From NCBI RefSeq assembly GCF_008362905.1, contig NZ_VFJB01000001.1, positions 124,001 to 188,000 on the forward strand: a stretch of DNA of 64,000 nucleotides, read 5' to 3'. The position numbers and the translations under genes are program-made. Below are positions 46,051 to 56,591 of this stretch, piece by piece. The notes below the pieces were generated by a model. That model had not been told where the DNA came from and did not search any database. It worked only from the letters and a program-made list of their open reading frames with translations. This stretch comes from Deferribacter autotrophicus (GTDB lineage: Bacteria; Chrysiogenota; Deferribacteres; Deferribacterales; Deferribacteraceae). Position 1 is the first letter of the stretch, and each line of letters begins with the position of its first letter.

Positions 46051-47115
46051 TTAATTGTGGTAAAAAATGCCTAGTTCACTTAATCTTGATATACACCTTT
46101 TCAATTTCTTCTCAAAACAAGATTCCAACATTTCTTTACTAAACATATCTTCTAAATCATATTCTGATTTAATAAACAATTTTGTATTATAATAATAACA
46201 TAAATCTACAAAATGAGTAAACCTCAATGCACCATTTAAAAGCGGAAACGGTTTCATATCTCTAATAAAAACAGCTTCAACATTCTCTGGTATTATAAAA
46301 AATCTAAAAGGATGTATCTGCTCAAGCTGAGCCATCAAATCATCAAAACTTACAACCATTTTTTTCCTGTCCAAAGAAGGACTATATTCACCGTAAACAA
46401 CTTCAAAAGGTTTTCTATCCAAAGTTCTTTTCCAAACCTCTTTTTTACTACGATAATCTTCTCCCTCTACAACTACAACTTTAAAAGTGTTTGCAATAAC
46501 CCCCATTTCCCGCTTAAATTCATCAGCCTGAAACCTGTTTTTCCCTAAATCTCCAGGCAATGTATTAGATGTGGTTATAATTAAAGTATCTCTATTTAAT
46601 TCTGAAAAAAACTTTGCCATTATCCTTACAGTAGCTGGATCATCAATCTCAAACTCATCTATAAGGAGTAAATCATAATCCGAAAAAATTTCTATACTCT
46701 CATTTAAGCCTATATAATTGATATAATAGCATAATTCAGAAAATGACATAAACGCTTTTTTACATTTTGCAACATTGTAGCATGCGGCAAGTAAATGAGT
46801 TTTACCAACACCATAACCACCATCTAAATAAACGTTTTTAAAACTTCTATTTTCGTTATTTTCGTTTCTACCAAAAAAAGAGAAAAAAGACTTTTTTTTG
46901 ATTATAGGCCTATTTTTGTAATCATTATATTTACTGATTTTTTCAAAAAGCATCTGTTTGACATAGCTTTGTGAAGGATACTTTTCATCAGGATAATAAT
47001 TTTCAAAAGAACAACTACTGAATTTTGGATGTGGTTTTAAATTTTTAAGACTACTTTCAACACTTATTTCAAAATCTAAATCATGCAACCTTAATTCATT
47101 ATCCACACCAATCAT
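46051..47115 (-). CDS. zapE: AFG1/ZapE-like AAA ATPase
   Basis: A 354-residue P-loop ATPase of the AFG1/ZapE family: Walker A YLDGGYGVGKTHLLAA, Walker B LLLIDEFEIDDPATVRIM, and the sensor segment LIITTSNTLPGDL. In proteobacteria ZapE modulates the FtsZ ring; the function in this organism is inferred by family. It stands four bases before the phosphatase gene's possible upstream TTG start, in the same operon. Confidence 0.87.
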   Translation of the reverse strand: MIGVDNELRLHDLDFEISVESSLKNLKPHPKFSSCSFENYYPDEKYPSQSYVKQMLFEKISKYNDYKNRPIIKKKSFFSFFGRNENNENRSFKNVYLDGGYGVGKTHLLAACYNVAKCKKAFMSFSELCYYINYIGLNESIEIFSDYDLLLIDEFEIDDPATVRIMAKFFSELNRDTLIITTSNTLPGDLGKNRFQADEFKREMGVIANTFKVVVVEGEDYRSKKEVWKRTLDRKPFEVVYGEYSPSLDRKKMVVSFDDLMAQLEQIHPFRFFIIPENVEAVFIRDMKPFPLLNGALRFTHFVDLCYYYNTKLFIKSEYDLEDMFSKEMLESCFEKKLKRCISRLSELGIFYHN

Positions 47116-47214
47116 TTATTCCTCTCAAATTGTTTTTGATACAATACTAGGCAGATTTGAAAAAATCAAGCAACTAGTTATTTTTTTCAAATACCGTTAC
47201 AAATACATAAATAT

Positions 47215-47676
47215 CTACTTACGCAATTCTTTAAAAAATTGTTGCATGATATTTTTTATTTCATCTGCCAGTAAACCATACTTATATCTTATTTTATGAT
47301 TATATGGAATATCAAAAAGCCTAGCATTGGAAATAACTCCCCCGAATTTAGGCTCATTCACTCCAAATACTATTTCATCTAACCTACAATGGAGTAAAGC
47401 ACCTACACACATTATACAAGGTTCACATGTTACATACATTTTACAGCCTTTTAAGCGCCAATCCCCCAATATCTTAATAGCTTTATTCAAAGCTTCAATT
47501 TCTGCATGCAATAATGCATTTCTTTTTTCCTCTTTTCTATTCCTACCATATGAAATAATCTCATTATCTTTAACAATGACAGCTCCAACAGGCACATCAC
47601 CATTGTCATAAGAAATAAGTGCCTGAGAAATAGCTTTTTTCATAAAATACACATCCCAATTATTAAATAAATTCAT
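47215..47676 (-). CDS. tadA: tRNA-specific adenosine deaminase
   Basis: A 153-residue A34-to-I34 tRNA editing enzyme. The zinc site HAEIEAL and PCxxC motif (CEPCIMCVGAL) are intact, and GAVIVKDNEIISYGRN is the substrate loop. The ATG at 47676 aligns with family starts (NNWDVYFMKKA); it overlaps rsmE by 14 bases. Confidence 0.94.
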   Translation of the reverse strand: MNLFNNWDVYFMKKAISQALISYDNGDVPVGAVIVKDNEIISYGRNRKEEKRNALLHAEIEALNKAIKILGDWRLKGCKMYVTCEPCIMCVGALLHCRLDEIVFGVNEPKFGGVISNARLFDIPYNHKIRYKYGLLADEIKNIMQQFFKELRK

Positions 47677-48373
47677 TGCAATCCATCAATGCTCTAATTA
47701 TCCCAGTAAAAACTACTGCTGCTGTTTCAGCCTTAACAACACTTTTTAAAGGTGATACTAAAAGAAATCCTTTTTCTTTTAAAATATTTACATCTTTATC
47801 AGATAATCCACCTTCAGGTCCAATAAAGATGGAAACAGTCTTTCCTACTTTATGAATAAAACTCTTATTTTTAATCTTCTCATAAAAACACAGCTTCATA
47901 TCACAATCATCATTAATATTTGATACAGATTCTAATAAATTTATTCTTGGTAAAAAGTCCAAATCTGCCTGCATTGCTCCATTAATTAACAATTTCTTGT
48001 ATCTTAGCAAATTTTTTTCAGTAATATTTTTTATGCTATAATCAGTTAAAACAATATTTAGTTCATAAACTCCTAATTCACCATACTTCTCAACAACAAA
48101 ATCCATATATTCCCGTTTCATTAAACCTTGATAAACCTTGATTTTCTTCTCACTTATTTCATATTGTTTTACCTCAATCTTTTCACACAGTAAAAGTTTC
48201 TTTTTTACCTCTTTGATTTTAAATATTCCTTTTTCCTTGTTTGAAAAAATTTGTATATGTTCACCAACTTTTTTTCTTAAAACATTTTTTATATAATGAC
48301 TGTTTTCATGAGACAGTAAAATTTCCTTAGACAGTTTATCGATATCTTCATAAATAGATGCTAATCCAGACAC
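47663..48373 (-). CDS. rsmE: 16S rRNA m3U1498 methyltransferase
   Basis: A 236-residue SPOUT-class methyltransferase. The knot motifs are IFIGPEGGLSDKDV and VSPLKSVVKAETAAVVFTGII; the N-terminal PUA-like domain includes HYIKNVLRKKVGEHIQIF. The start is GTG at 48373 with GAGG seven bases upstream. Usually clustered with prmA, as here. Confidence 0.93.
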   Translation of the reverse strand: MSGLASIYEDIDKLSKEILLSHENSHYIKNVLRKKVGEHIQIFSNKEKGIFKIKEVKKKLLLCEKIEVKQYEISEKKIKVYQGLMKREYMDFVVEKYGELGVYELNIVLTDYSIKNITEKNLLRYKKLLINGAMQADLDFLPRINLLESVSNINDDCDMKLCFYEKIKNKSFIHKVGKTVSIFIGPEGGLSDKDVNILKEKGFLLVSPLKSVVKAETAAVVFTGIIRALMDCNEFI

Positions 48374-49122
48374 CGTACTACCTCAAAATCAAACTCACCA
48401 GTTGCCTCATTAAGTATTAAAACACTCAAATTAAATCCGTAAACACACCCTGTATCAATATTAATTGATATTATACCTTCATCACTTCTGTTTACCAATG
48501 GAGTACTTTCTCCATTCAATTTTTGAACAGGTGTATGCCCATGAATAACAACTGTGTTTTCAATCTTCTTGTCGTAAGAATCTATCTCTCTACTCCAAAG
48601 ATAAGGAAAAAATATTTTCTTTTTATTATCGGGAACCACGTCATTATGAAACTCAGGTGGCAAATCAATTTTTAAACACCCAGCATGACTGAAAAAATAT
48701 TTTTCAAAGCCTTCCACAGTATGATAAAATTTAAAGCTTTTAATAAAATTTAAATAATTATCAAACTTTTTAACAAAATCTTTTTTTATATTTTGAAAAG
48801 AAATTAATCGTAAAAACAATTCTTTGTCAAAGGATTTTATCGTTAATCTACCTCCATTTTCAAACCAAACATTAGCATCATATTTACCTTCAGAAAAAAA
48901 GTAATCTAACATCATATCTTCATGATTGCCCATTAGAAATATTGAATTATAGTGTTTTGAAAAGTTAATAATAAAATCCAAAACATCCTTAGCATTATCA
49001 CCTCTATCAACAAAATCACCTAAAAAAATAAATGTATCAATATCATATTTTGCAAACAATTTGTCTATGAGTTTATTAACTGTTTTTATACATCCATGGA
49101 TATCACCAATCGCAGCTAACAT
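48361..49122 (-). CDS. Calcineurin-like metallophosphatase (PrpA/ApaH group)
   Basis: A 253-residue serine/threonine-type phosphatase or diadenosine-polyphosphatase-like enzyme. The metallophosphatase motifs GDIHG, GDFVDRGDN, GNHE and HGHTPV are present in order. The ATG at 49122 (MLAAIGDIHG) matches the family, although an ATG at 49146 is possible. It overlaps prmA by seven bases. The substrate is not predictable. Confidence 0.88.
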   Translation of the reverse strand: MLAAIGDIHGCIKTVNKLIDKLFAKYDIDTFIFLGDFVDRGDNAKDVLDFIINFSKHYNSIFLMGNHEDMMLDYFFSEGKYDANVWFENGGRLTIKSFDKELFLRLISFQNIKKDFVKKFDNYLNFIKSFKFYHTVEGFEKYFFSHAGCLKIDLPPEFHNDVVPDNKKKIFFPYLWSREIDSYDKKIENTVVIHGHTPVQKLNGESTPLVNRSDEGIISINIDTGCVYGFNLSVLILNEATGEFDFEVVRCLD

Positions 49123-49892
49123 CTCTTTAATCTCACCCCCCACCATCCATCAATTATATTCTCCCTGTCTATTTGGTAATTATTTGATACTTTCTTTAGA
49201 AATGTTTCCCTTTCCCCAACCAATATACCTGAAAAAACTATAAACTCAGGATTTATATTAAAAATCGTTTCTTTTATCATCAAAAGAACACTGCTGATAA
49301 TATTTGCAACCACAATATCAACTTTAACAGATGTTTTGAAAGAATCAATTGAACCACACCACATATAAATATTATTTACGTTGTTTAATCTACAATTTTC
49401 TTTAAAATTACCAAATGTATTTATATCATTATCGCATGCAAAAACTTTTTTAGCACCCTTCTTAGCAGATAAAATAGATAATATGCCACTTCCAGAACCA
49501 ACTTCCAACACTACCTTATCTTTTACTAAAGGTTCCAAAAGTCTTGCAGCAATTTTCGTTGTAGGATGATCACCTGTCCCAAAAGCCATAGATGGATTAA
49601 TGTATAATACATCTCTGTCATCAAACTGTTTTGGAGTATGTGTAAAATAGGTAGTATATGTAAGCCATCCGTCTTTTAGATATTCTTTCCACTTAACACT
49701 CCAATCCTCATCGACAATTTTTTGTAAATCAAATCTAATATTATATTTTTTCAATTTATTAATTAAATCCTCTTCAGAATAAATGATATATTCTTTATTC
49801 CCTTTAAAATATTCCTCGACAACCATTGATGATAGTTTCTCATCTTGATTTAACACATCGATATCTTCTGCATTAATAATATATTTATACAT
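49116..49892 (-). CDS. prmA: Ribosomal protein L11 methyltransferase
   Basis: A 258-residue class I SAM methyltransferase of the PrmA family: motif I LEVGSGSGILSILSAKKGAKKVFACDND, the family motif FGTGDHPTT, and VANIISSVL as motif IV. Adjacent to rsmE and the phosphatase. Identification is firm by motifs and neighbourhood. Confidence 0.93.
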   Translation of the reverse strand: MYKYIINAEDIDVLNQDEKLSSMVVEEYFKGNKEYIIYSEEDLINKLKKYNIRFDLQKIVDEDWSVKWKEYLKDGWLTYTTYFTHTPKQFDDRDVLYINPSMAFGTGDHPTTKIAARLLEPLVKDKVVLEVGSGSGILSILSAKKGAKKVFACDNDINTFGNFKENCRLNNVNNIYMWCGSIDSFKTSVKVDIVVANIISSVLLMIKETIFNINPEFIVFSGILVGERETFLKKVSNNYQIDRENIIDGWWGVRLKRC

Positions 49893-49899
49893 AGCACCC

Positions 49900-51084
49900 T
49901 CATATAAAAATCATAATAACTGAAGATAACAAAGAAATTAATAACATCAGCTTTAAAAAATAATGCCCCAAATATTCATAACTTATTTTAAACTTTAAAA
50001 TATAATTTTCAATTACTAAGTTTTTTATATAACTAAAAAAACCTAATGATAGAAATAAAATATATCCCATGCCAAAAACATACTCATTAAAATTATATTC
50101 ATCTATTAAGATGCGATAAAAAGGGTATAAAACAATTAGTACAGCCATTGGATCTATAAACTGCAACAAAATAAAACTTACACATAGTAAAAATACAATA
50201 ATGATATATCTATCTGAAAGAAATGAAGTAAAAAAGTTTGATGTTAATACGTTGTATTTTCCATAAATGATTATCATATTCATAAAAAAAAGCATAATTA
50301 AAATCGAAACAATCACACCACTTCTAAATAAAACATCTCTCACCAATAAAGCATTTCTTACTACATTTAATTTCCTTGTGAATAAAGAATATACAAATGT
50401 AATCACAATAGTAACAGAAACAACCTTCATAATGGACTCTGGAATGAAAAGATAATAATAAAAGAAAATCATAATAAAAAAGTAAAATAATACATCAATT
50501 TTATTGCTTTTCTTTCTCATAAAATTGTAATTTCTTTTTTTCAATAAATACAGATAACCTACTATAAAAAATATATGCGACAACAGTATAAACATTATTA
50601 TAACAGTTTTTATAGGTAATCTCAAAAGATAAGCATAAATCAATATTGGTATAGAAATTGGGCTTATAAAGTTAAATACTGAAAAAAACTGAGCTAAACA
50701 AATTTTATCTTCATCACTAGCAAAACAGTTCATTTTCAAAAATCTTACTATATAACTGTTAGCAAATACTGCAGATGGTAAAAAGGAACAAGTTAGAAAA
50801 AACATAAAATAAAATTTAAAAAATTTAGGAATCTTTGAATTTAGTATAAAAAATAAGTTACTATCAAATAGTTTGCTTTTTATAAATAACTGAGATAACA
50901 ACAAAAAAAATGGTATTACAAATAATTCATCAGAATTTACAACTCTCTTTAATGAAATATACATAAGAAATTGCAGTTGCCCTAAATTAATATTCAGAAA
51001 AAAAGCAATTAGCAATGAAATACTTACCAAATATGTAAAAATATTAACTAAATAAATATCAAAACCATTTATTTGCTCTACCAT
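49900..51084 (-). CDS. TRAP transporter large permease (DctM-like)
   Basis: A 394-residue polytopic membrane protein with about 11-12 helices. PSAVFANSYIVRFL and NFISPISIPILIYAYLLRLP parallel the conserved halves of DctM (which has SPPS and GA/SLP motifs), but the sequence is divergent and about 30 residues short. Identity rests on its place downstream of dctP and a dctQ-like gene. It overlaps the small subunit gene by 26 bases. Confidence 0.75.
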   Translation of the reverse strand: MVEQINGFDIYLVNIFTYLVSISLLIAFFLNINLGQLQFLMYISLKRVVNSDELFVIPFFLLLSQLFIKSKLFDSNLFFILNSKIPKFFKFYFMFFLTCSFLPSAVFANSYIVRFLKMNCFASDEDKICLAQFFSVFNFISPISIPILIYAYLLRLPIKTVIIMFILLSHIFFIVGYLYLLKKRNYNFMRKKSNKIDVLFYFFIMIFFYYYLFIPESIMKVVSVTIVITFVYSLFTRKLNVVRNALLVRDVLFRSGVIVSILIMLFFMNMIIIYGKYNVLTSNFFTSFLSDRYIIIVFLLCVSFILLQFIDPMAVLIVLYPFYRILIDEYNFNEYVFGMGYILFLSLGFFSYIKNLVIENYILKFKISYEYLGHYFLKLMLLISLLSSVIMIFI

Positions 51085-51358
51085 AAAAATAAATAATTAT
51101 AACTATTGAATAGAAATAGAAGTATAACGTATTAAAAGTAAGTAAGAAAATAAATATAATCACAAAAACATGATTCAAAATATTTTGCTGATTATTTATA
51201 TATTTTTCAAAAGAATACATTTTTCCACTTAATAATGACATGATAGAAATGAAAACTAAGAAGTTGATCAAAACAATATGTAACTTACTACTGATATTGA
51301 AGATAATTAGCTGATCAACATATACAAATGAGATAAAAAGCATTACAGCAAATATCAA
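51059..51358 (-). CDS. TRAP small permease-like protein (DctQ), unusually short
   Basis: About 99 residues with three or four closely packed hydrophobic helices; DctQ proteins are usually near 160. The TTG at 51358 has no RBS. Extending upstream, an ATT codon at 51379 would give the start MRVIFYNLIFAV with GAGGTG five bases before it, overlapping the end of dctP. ATT initiation is rare, so this is tentative. Position between dctP and dctM supports the assignment. Confidence 0.55.
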   Translation of the reverse strand: MIFAVMLFISFVYVDQLIIFNISSKLHIVLINFLVFISIMSLLSGKMYSFEKYINNQQNILNHVFVIIFIFLLTFNTLYFYFYSIVIIIYFYGRANKWF

Positions 51359-51369
51359 ATTATAAAATA

Positions 51370-52347
51370 TTACTCTAATTTAAACACCTCATCCACAATT
51401 TTTTTATCAATGAATTCGTAAAATACATTATAATGTTCATAATAAAAATCTTCCCAAATCTTTTTCTCCCTATCATTCAACGGTATTATCTCAATATTGG
51501 AATGTATAATAATTCTATAGTAATCTTCGTAATTTATCTCCTCAGCTAACTCATATTCATATATCGTTGCCTTTTCCAAAGCATTTAAAATTATTTCTTT
51601 GCTCTTTATATCAAGATTTTCCCAGAATTTCACACTGCTAATAAAAACATACCCTAAAAATCCATTATTCGTAATAGTTAAATATTTTTGATATTTAAAA
51701 AATTGTTGTGTATAAATATTATTATAAGTATTTTGCTGACCATCAATCAAACCTGCTTTAAGTAAATCCACCACAACTTTAAAAGGTTTAGAAACAGGTA
51801 CAGCACCCACAATTTCAAGAGATTTATTAATCACTTTACTTCCCTGAGTCCTTATCTTTAGTCCTTTTAAATCCTGAGGATATTTTATTTTTCTTTTATT
51901 ATTTGTAATAACCTTAAATCCATTATCCCACATTGCCAACAGTTTATAACCTTTTTCATATGACTTACTTTTCAATAAATTACCTATTTTACCGAAATAA
52001 CTCCTATGTACATGCTGTATATTCTTAAATAAATATGGTATATCATAAATTTGAAATTCTGGTACAATATCTGCAAATTTTGAAAAACTTGGAACTGCAA
52101 ACTGTATCAAACCATTTTTTAGAGCACCCAATGCTTCTCTATCGTCAAAAAGAATACCTTCTGGATAAATCTCTACCTTTATTGCTCCTTTACTCTCTTT
52201 CTCTACAATCTTTTTAAAATAAATTACGGCCTTCCCCTTTGGACTGTTGTTTTTCACTACATGACTAATTTTTAATACTAATTGAGACCAGGCAATCCCA
52301 TTGCATAAAAAGAATAAACTTATTATTAATAAAACTTTATTTTTCAT
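51370..52347 (-). CDS. TRAP transporter solute-binding protein (DctP family)
   Basis: A 325-residue periplasmic binding protein. A signal peptide (KNKVLLIISLFFLCNGIAWSQ) precedes LKISHVVKNNSPKGKAVIYFKKIVEKESKGAIKVEIYPEG, the typical DctP start, and KYPQDLKGLKIRTQGSKVINKSLEIVGA with the conserved arginine that binds carboxylates. The ATG overlaps the regulator stop by four bases. Confidence 0.9.
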   Translation of the reverse strand: MKNKVLLIISLFFLCNGIAWSQLVLKISHVVKNNSPKGKAVIYFKKIVEKESKGAIKVEIYPEGILFDDREALGALKNGLIQFAVPSFSKFADIVPEFQIYDIPYLFKNIQHVHRSYFGKIGNLLKSKSYEKGYKLLAMWDNGFKVITNNKRKIKYPQDLKGLKIRTQGSKVINKSLEIVGAVPVSKPFKVVVDLLKAGLIDGQQNTYNNIYTQQFFKYQKYLTITNNGFLGYVFISSVKFWENLDIKSKEIILNALEKATIYEYELAEEINYEDYYRIIIHSNIEIIPLNDREKKIWEDFYYEHYNVFYEFIDKKIVDEVFKLE

Positions 52348-53687
52348 TTTTTAAAGTATTTCTGAACTTTTCGATGTAATGTTGAAATATCTATACCTGC
52401 AAGTTTAGCGGCTTCAGACATACTGTTCCCAGTAATCATTAAAAGGTTTTTAATATATTCTTTTTCAAACTCTTCTTTAGCAAGTTTATAAGGCTTCACC
52501 TCTTTAGTTTTAATTTGACTTAATTCATTTGGCAGATATTTATCCGTTAACACTTCTCCATCTTCCAAAGCAACACACCTTTCGATAATATTTTCCAACT
52601 CTCTCACATTACCAGGCCACTCATACTCATAACAAAACTTGTAAAATTCAGATGAAATCTTCTTTATATCTTTACTAAACTCTTTAGAATATTTTTTCAT
52701 AAAATACTCTACCAAGTAAGGAATATCTTCTTTCCTTTCTCTCAGCGGGGGAACTTCAATATTAATTACATTCAGTCTATAATATAAATCTTCCCTGAAA
52801 TTACCTTTTGCCACTTCTTCTTTTAAATTCTTATTAGTAGCCGCAATTATCCTTATATCCACATTAATAATATCAGAAGATCCCAATCTTTTTATTGTTC
52901 TTTCCTGAATCACTCTAAGCAATTTTGCTTGGAAATTAAGTGAGGTCTCAGCTATTTCATCCAAAAATATGGTGCCACCATTGGCCTCCTCAAAATACCC
53001 TTTTTTATTCGTATAAGCACCAGTAAAAGCTCCCTTTTCATATCCGAAGAAAAGACTTTCATATAAATTTTCAGGAATTGCAGCACAGTTTACCGGTAAA
53101 AAACGGTTACTTTTTCTATCGCTTAAACTGTGAATCGCTCTTGCAATCAGTTCCTTACCTGTACCTGACTCGCCAGTAATTAACACATTACTATTAATTC
53201 TAGCTATCTTTTTTATAAGTGATAAAATATCAAGCATCTGCTTACTTTTTGCCACAATGTTTTCAATACCATAAACCTCTTTAATATTTTCTTGTAAGGT
53301 TTTTAATTCCGTTTTTAATTGACTGTTTTCCAGAGCTTTTTTAATTCTTACTGTTACTTCTTCCAAATCTTCAAACGGTTTTGTAATAAAATCAAATGCT
53401 CCTTTTTTAATGGCTTCTACAGCCTTCTCAATGGAAGCATAAGCTGTAATAAGTATCACAGTTATATCAGGATAATTCTTAACTATAAATTCTAATACTC
53501 CTAGACCATCCATTTCTGGCATTAATATATCGGTAATAACTAAATCTGGATAAATTTTATCTATATCGTTTAAGGCTTTTAAAGGAGAATCATATTTGTA
53601 TACAACTATATCTTCATCATCCATCAACAATGCTTCAAAAAAATCAAGTGTATAGCGCTCGTCATCAATAACAAATATCCTTTTCAT
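52344..53687 (-). CDS. NtrC/DctD-family sigma-54 response regulator
   Basis: A 447-residue regulator: receiver (FVIDDE, LVITDILMPEMDG with the phospho-Asp), AAA+ domain with GESGTGKE, the sigma-54 loop GAFTGA, FLDEI and R-finger motifs, and a Fis-type HTH at the C-terminus (GNSMSEAAKLAGIDISTLHRKVQKY). The ATG at 53687 has GAGG upstream. The partner kinase is directly upstream. By position it controls the TRAP genes, like DctD. Confidence 0.92.
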   Translation of the reverse strand: MKRIFVIDDERYTLDFFEALLMDDEDIVVYKYDSPLKALNDIDKIYPDLVITDILMPEMDGLGVLEFIVKNYPDITVILITAYASIEKAVEAIKKGAFDFITKPFEDLEEVTVRIKKALENSQLKTELKTLQENIKEVYGIENIVAKSKQMLDILSLIKKIARINSNVLITGESGTGKELIARAIHSLSDRKSNRFLPVNCAAIPENLYESLFFGYEKGAFTGAYTNKKGYFEEANGGTIFLDEIAETSLNFQAKLLRVIQERTIKRLGSSDIINVDIRIIAATNKNLKEEVAKGNFREDLYYRLNVINIEVPPLRERKEDIPYLVEYFMKKYSKEFSKDIKKISSEFYKFCYEYEWPGNVRELENIIERCVALEDGEVLTDKYLPNELSQIKTKEVKPYKLAKEEFEKEYIKNLLMITGNSMSEAAKLAGIDISTLHRKVQKYFKK

Positions 53688-53694
53688 AACCACC

Positions 53695-55863
53695 TCATGT
53701 CATAATAATTTTAAACTCAGTATAGCTGTTTTTTTCTGATTTTACTTTTATACTCCAACCATGCTCTTCCACTATACTTTTAACGATAGCAAGCCCTAAA
53801 CCAGTACCCTTTCCAACCTCTTTTGTGGTAAAAAATGGATCGAAAATTTTCGATTTAACCTCATCAGGAATACCTATACCATTATCTCTTACAGTAAAAA
53901 TCTTTTTGTCATCAATACATTCAAACTTTATATCAATACATCCACCACTCTTTAATGCATCTATGGCATTGGAAATTAAATTTATTATTACCTGATGTAC
54001 CTTACCTCTATTCCCGTAAACAACGGAATCACATAAAATATCTACATTTACATTTAAGTTTTTCTTTTTTATCGTTGAACCAAGAATTTTGAGAGCAAAA
54101 TCTATTGACTCTTTAATATCAAAATTACTGTATTCCCCTTCCTTATGTCTTGCGAACAATAATAAATTTGAAACAATATTTTTAGTATCTTTACTTGCTT
54201 CAATAATTGTTTTAACAAGCCTTTTTTCATAGCTACCTTCAGGAAGCCTTTTATCGAGAAGCTGAGCAAAATTTAAAATACCTACAAGAGGATTATTTAT
54301 TTCATGCGCTACTCCTCCTGCTAGTAAACCCAATGCAGATAGTTTTTCTCTTTCAATTAACTGTGCTTCAAGTTCTCTTATCTTAGACATATCTCTTATT
54401 ATCATAAGGCTATGCTTGTCATTTTCATTTATTATCTCTAAAGCTGAAATCCTTACAGGAATATTTTTTTCATTATTTTGAATATAGGTATCAAAATGTT
54501 CTACTAAATTATTACTTTTTAAAAGTTCAAATAAATGATTATCATTGATATAATTTCTTATATCATCATCTACTAGCTTATTCTCACAAAACAGTTTTTG
54601 TGCCTGAATATTTGTTGTTAATATCTTATAATCAGCATCAAATGTAATTATAGCATCAGGAATATTTTCTAAAATATTCCTTAGATAGTTTTCACTCTCC
54701 TGCACCTGAATTTGCAAATTGACCAAATCAGTTAAATCCCTAATCAATTCCACAACAGCCACAACTTCACCTTGACTATCTAATAAAGGTGACAATATCA
54801 CATCGTAATGCCCTGTTTTACCTTTTATAAAATCTTTATATCTATAAGTTTTAACTTTTTTCTCTTTTATTACATCATTTAGATTGCATTTTTCACAAAC
54901 ATTTTCATTTCCACAAATTGCTGAAAAACATTTATCACCTTCATTCAAATCTACAAAGTTTCTGATATAATTATTTGCCCATAAAACATTATAATTTTTA
55001 TCTATAAGGACTACACCCTCACCAATTGCCTCAACTATGCTTTCAAATTTCTCATGTTCAAGTTCAAATAGGTGTTCAAATTTTTCTCTTTCATAATAAA
55101 ATCTACCTATATAATATCTGATTAGAATTAACATAATTATAAAAATAATGCCGATAAAAACATTTATTAAAGATACCCTTTCTAATTTGTTCATTATTCT
55201 GAAATAATCAGTTTTATTAGATAATACATATGCCTTAAAATTATCAAAAAGTAGATCTGAACTTACTATATAATCTTTGTTTTCATAACTTGCAGTATAA
55301 TATTTTTTATCTTCAAATTTAAAACCATACAATGAATCACTTAAAAAATACGTTTTATTATCTTTTATTAAAACAAAATAAAAGTTTTTAGGAACAACTT
55401 CATCAACAATTTCTTTAATTTCTTGATACTTAATAACTAGGTAATTACTTTTTTTAAAAATATAAACAACATAGGGAGTCCTCTTAATAATCTTAATTAA
55501 ATAAAAATCATCAATTTTACTCAAAAAAGAATACAAATCATCAAAGTAAATATCCGAATTATCAACAACAATTTTTTTATCTTTAAAGATTAAAATTCCA
55601 TCATTATCAACCGTTCGATTATCCTCAATTATATTGATTAGATTCTCAGCTTCCCTCTGAAATTTTACAGAATTACTTTCAATCTTATCTTTAACTTTTA
55701 ATATCAATTCTTTCTGGAAAGAATAAGCATAATTGATCAACTTTGAATTACTTTTTATATCAATGAAAATTACAGAACCAAAAATGAACAACAAAAAAAT
55801 GAATAAAAAGAGCAAAATTTCATAAGTTTCAAAATATTTGAAATAATTTTTAACAAAGTCCAT
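53695..55863 (-). CDS. PAS-domain sensor histidine kinase (NtrB/DctB type)
   Basis: A 722-residue membrane kinase. TM1 at about 12-36, a periplasmic region of about 190 residues, TM2 at about 228-250, two PAS domains (the first with [16 protein letters not shown], a cysteine cluster that might bind metal or sense redox), HisKA with [18 protein letters not shown], and HATPase_c ([26 protein letters not shown]). The ATG at 55863 with AAGG upstream replaces a longer TTG frame. Cognate partner of the downstream regulator. Confidence 0.9.
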   Translation of the reverse strand: MDFVKNYFKYFETYEILLFLFIFLLFIFGSVIFIDIKSNSKLINYAYSFQKELILKVKDKIESNSVKFQREAENLINIIEDNRTVDNDGILIFKDKKIVVDNSDIYFDDLYSFLSKIDDFYLIKIIKRTPYVVYIFKKSNYLVIKYQEIKEIVDEVVPKNFYFVLIKDNKTYFLSDSLYGFKFEDKKYYTASYENKDYIVSSDLLFDNFKAYVLSNKTDYFRIMNKLERVSLINVFIGIIFIIMLILIRYYIGRFYYEREKFEHLFELEHEKFESIVEAIGEGVVLIDKNYNVLWANNYIRNFVDLNEGDKCFSAICGNENVCEKCNLNDVIKEKKVKTYRYKDFIKGKTGHYDVILSPLLDSQGEVVAVVELIRDLTDLVNLQIQVQESENYLRNILENIPDAIITFDADYKILTTNIQAQKLFCENKLVDDDIRNYINDNHLFELLKSNNLVEHFDTYIQNNEKNIPVRISALEIINENDKHSLMIIRDMSKIRELEAQLIEREKLSALGLLAGGVAHEINNPLVGILNFAQLLDKRLPEGSYEKRLVKTIIEASKDTKNIVSNLLLFARHKEGEYSNFDIKESIDFALKILGSTIKKKNLNVNVDILCDSVVYGNRGKVHQVIINLISNAIDALKSGGCIDIKFECIDDKKIFTVRDNGIGIPDEVKSKIFDPFFTTKEVGKGTGLGLAIVKSIVEEHGWSIKVKSEKNSYTEFKIIMT

Positions 55864-56320
55864 GAAAACCTTTTTTTGCCAAAAGATGGTACGCAACTAT
55901 AGCAACAGAATTTGACAAATTCAAGCTCCTCATCCCTTCTTTCATAGGAATCCTGTATAGATAATCTTTATATTTTTCTCTTACCCATTCTTGCAAACCG
56001 TAAGATTCGTTTCCAAAAATTAATATAAGCTCTTTATTTAAATCTTTTTCTATCTCCGTATAGTAACTTTTGCCAAATTTAGAAATAAACCTGTAATCAT
56101 ATTCCTCTTGTTTGAATCTTTCGAAAAACTCATTTATACTTTTTATCCACTCCCAATCCACATAATTCCAGTAATCCATTCCTGCTCTTTTAAGATATTT
56201 ATCTGAAAGGCTAAAACCGAGCCTCCCAACTAACAACAGTCTAATCCCTGTAGCTGCACATAATCTTGCAATATTACCTGTATTTTGTGGTATTTCAGGC
56301 TCAAAAAGAGCAACAATCAT
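55850..56320 (-). CDS. trmL: tRNA (C34/U34)-2'-O-methyltransferase
   Basis: A 156-residue SPOUT enzyme methylating the wobble base of tRNA-Leu in E. coli. EPEIPQNTGNIARLCAATG is the N-terminal motif, LIFGNESYGLQEW and RIPMKEGMRSLNLSNSVAIVAYHLL form the knot. The start overlaps the HTH-Zn gene's end by four bases. Confidence 0.94.
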   Translation of the reverse strand: MIVALFEPEIPQNTGNIARLCAATGIRLLLVGRLGFSLSDKYLKRAGMDYWNYVDWEWIKSINEFFERFKQEEYDYRFISKFGKSYYTEIEKDLNKELILIFGNESYGLQEWVREKYKDYLYRIPMKEGMRSLNLSNSVAIVAYHLLAKKGFHGLC

Positions 56321-56589
56321 TTTCTAACCGTAAATTCAGGCTCACTAATATAAGTTGATTTGCAAGAAGGGCATTTGGAAGGCTTTTTAAAGTGCCTTAG
56401 GTTTGTAAATTTAAAACCACATTTTTTACATTGAGGATTGCGGACTTCGATTTTAACATGACCTTTATTTATCTCTTTCAAATGCTCCACAATCTCTTTT
56501 TCACTCAAAGAGAGCTTTTTGGAAAGCTCTTTAGCGGTAAAATAACCACTAGTTAATATCTCAATTATTTCCTGCCTGACTGTACCCAT
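56317..56589 (-). CDS. Small HTH-zinc-ribbon regulator (COG3357 type)
   Basis: A 90-residue predicted DNA-binding protein: a winged-helix part (TVRQEIIEILTSGYFTAKELSKKLSLSEKEIVEHL) and a C4 zinc ribbon (CKKCGFKF...CPSCKSTY). Such proteins are annotated as transcriptional regulators without a known target. It lies two bases after rsfS. Confidence 0.82.
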   Translation of the reverse strand: MGTVRQEIIEILTSGYFTAKELSKKLSLSEKEIVEHLKEINKGHVKIEVRNPQCKKCGFKFTNLRHFKKPSKCPSCKSTYISEPEFTVRK

Positions 56590-56591
56590 AA

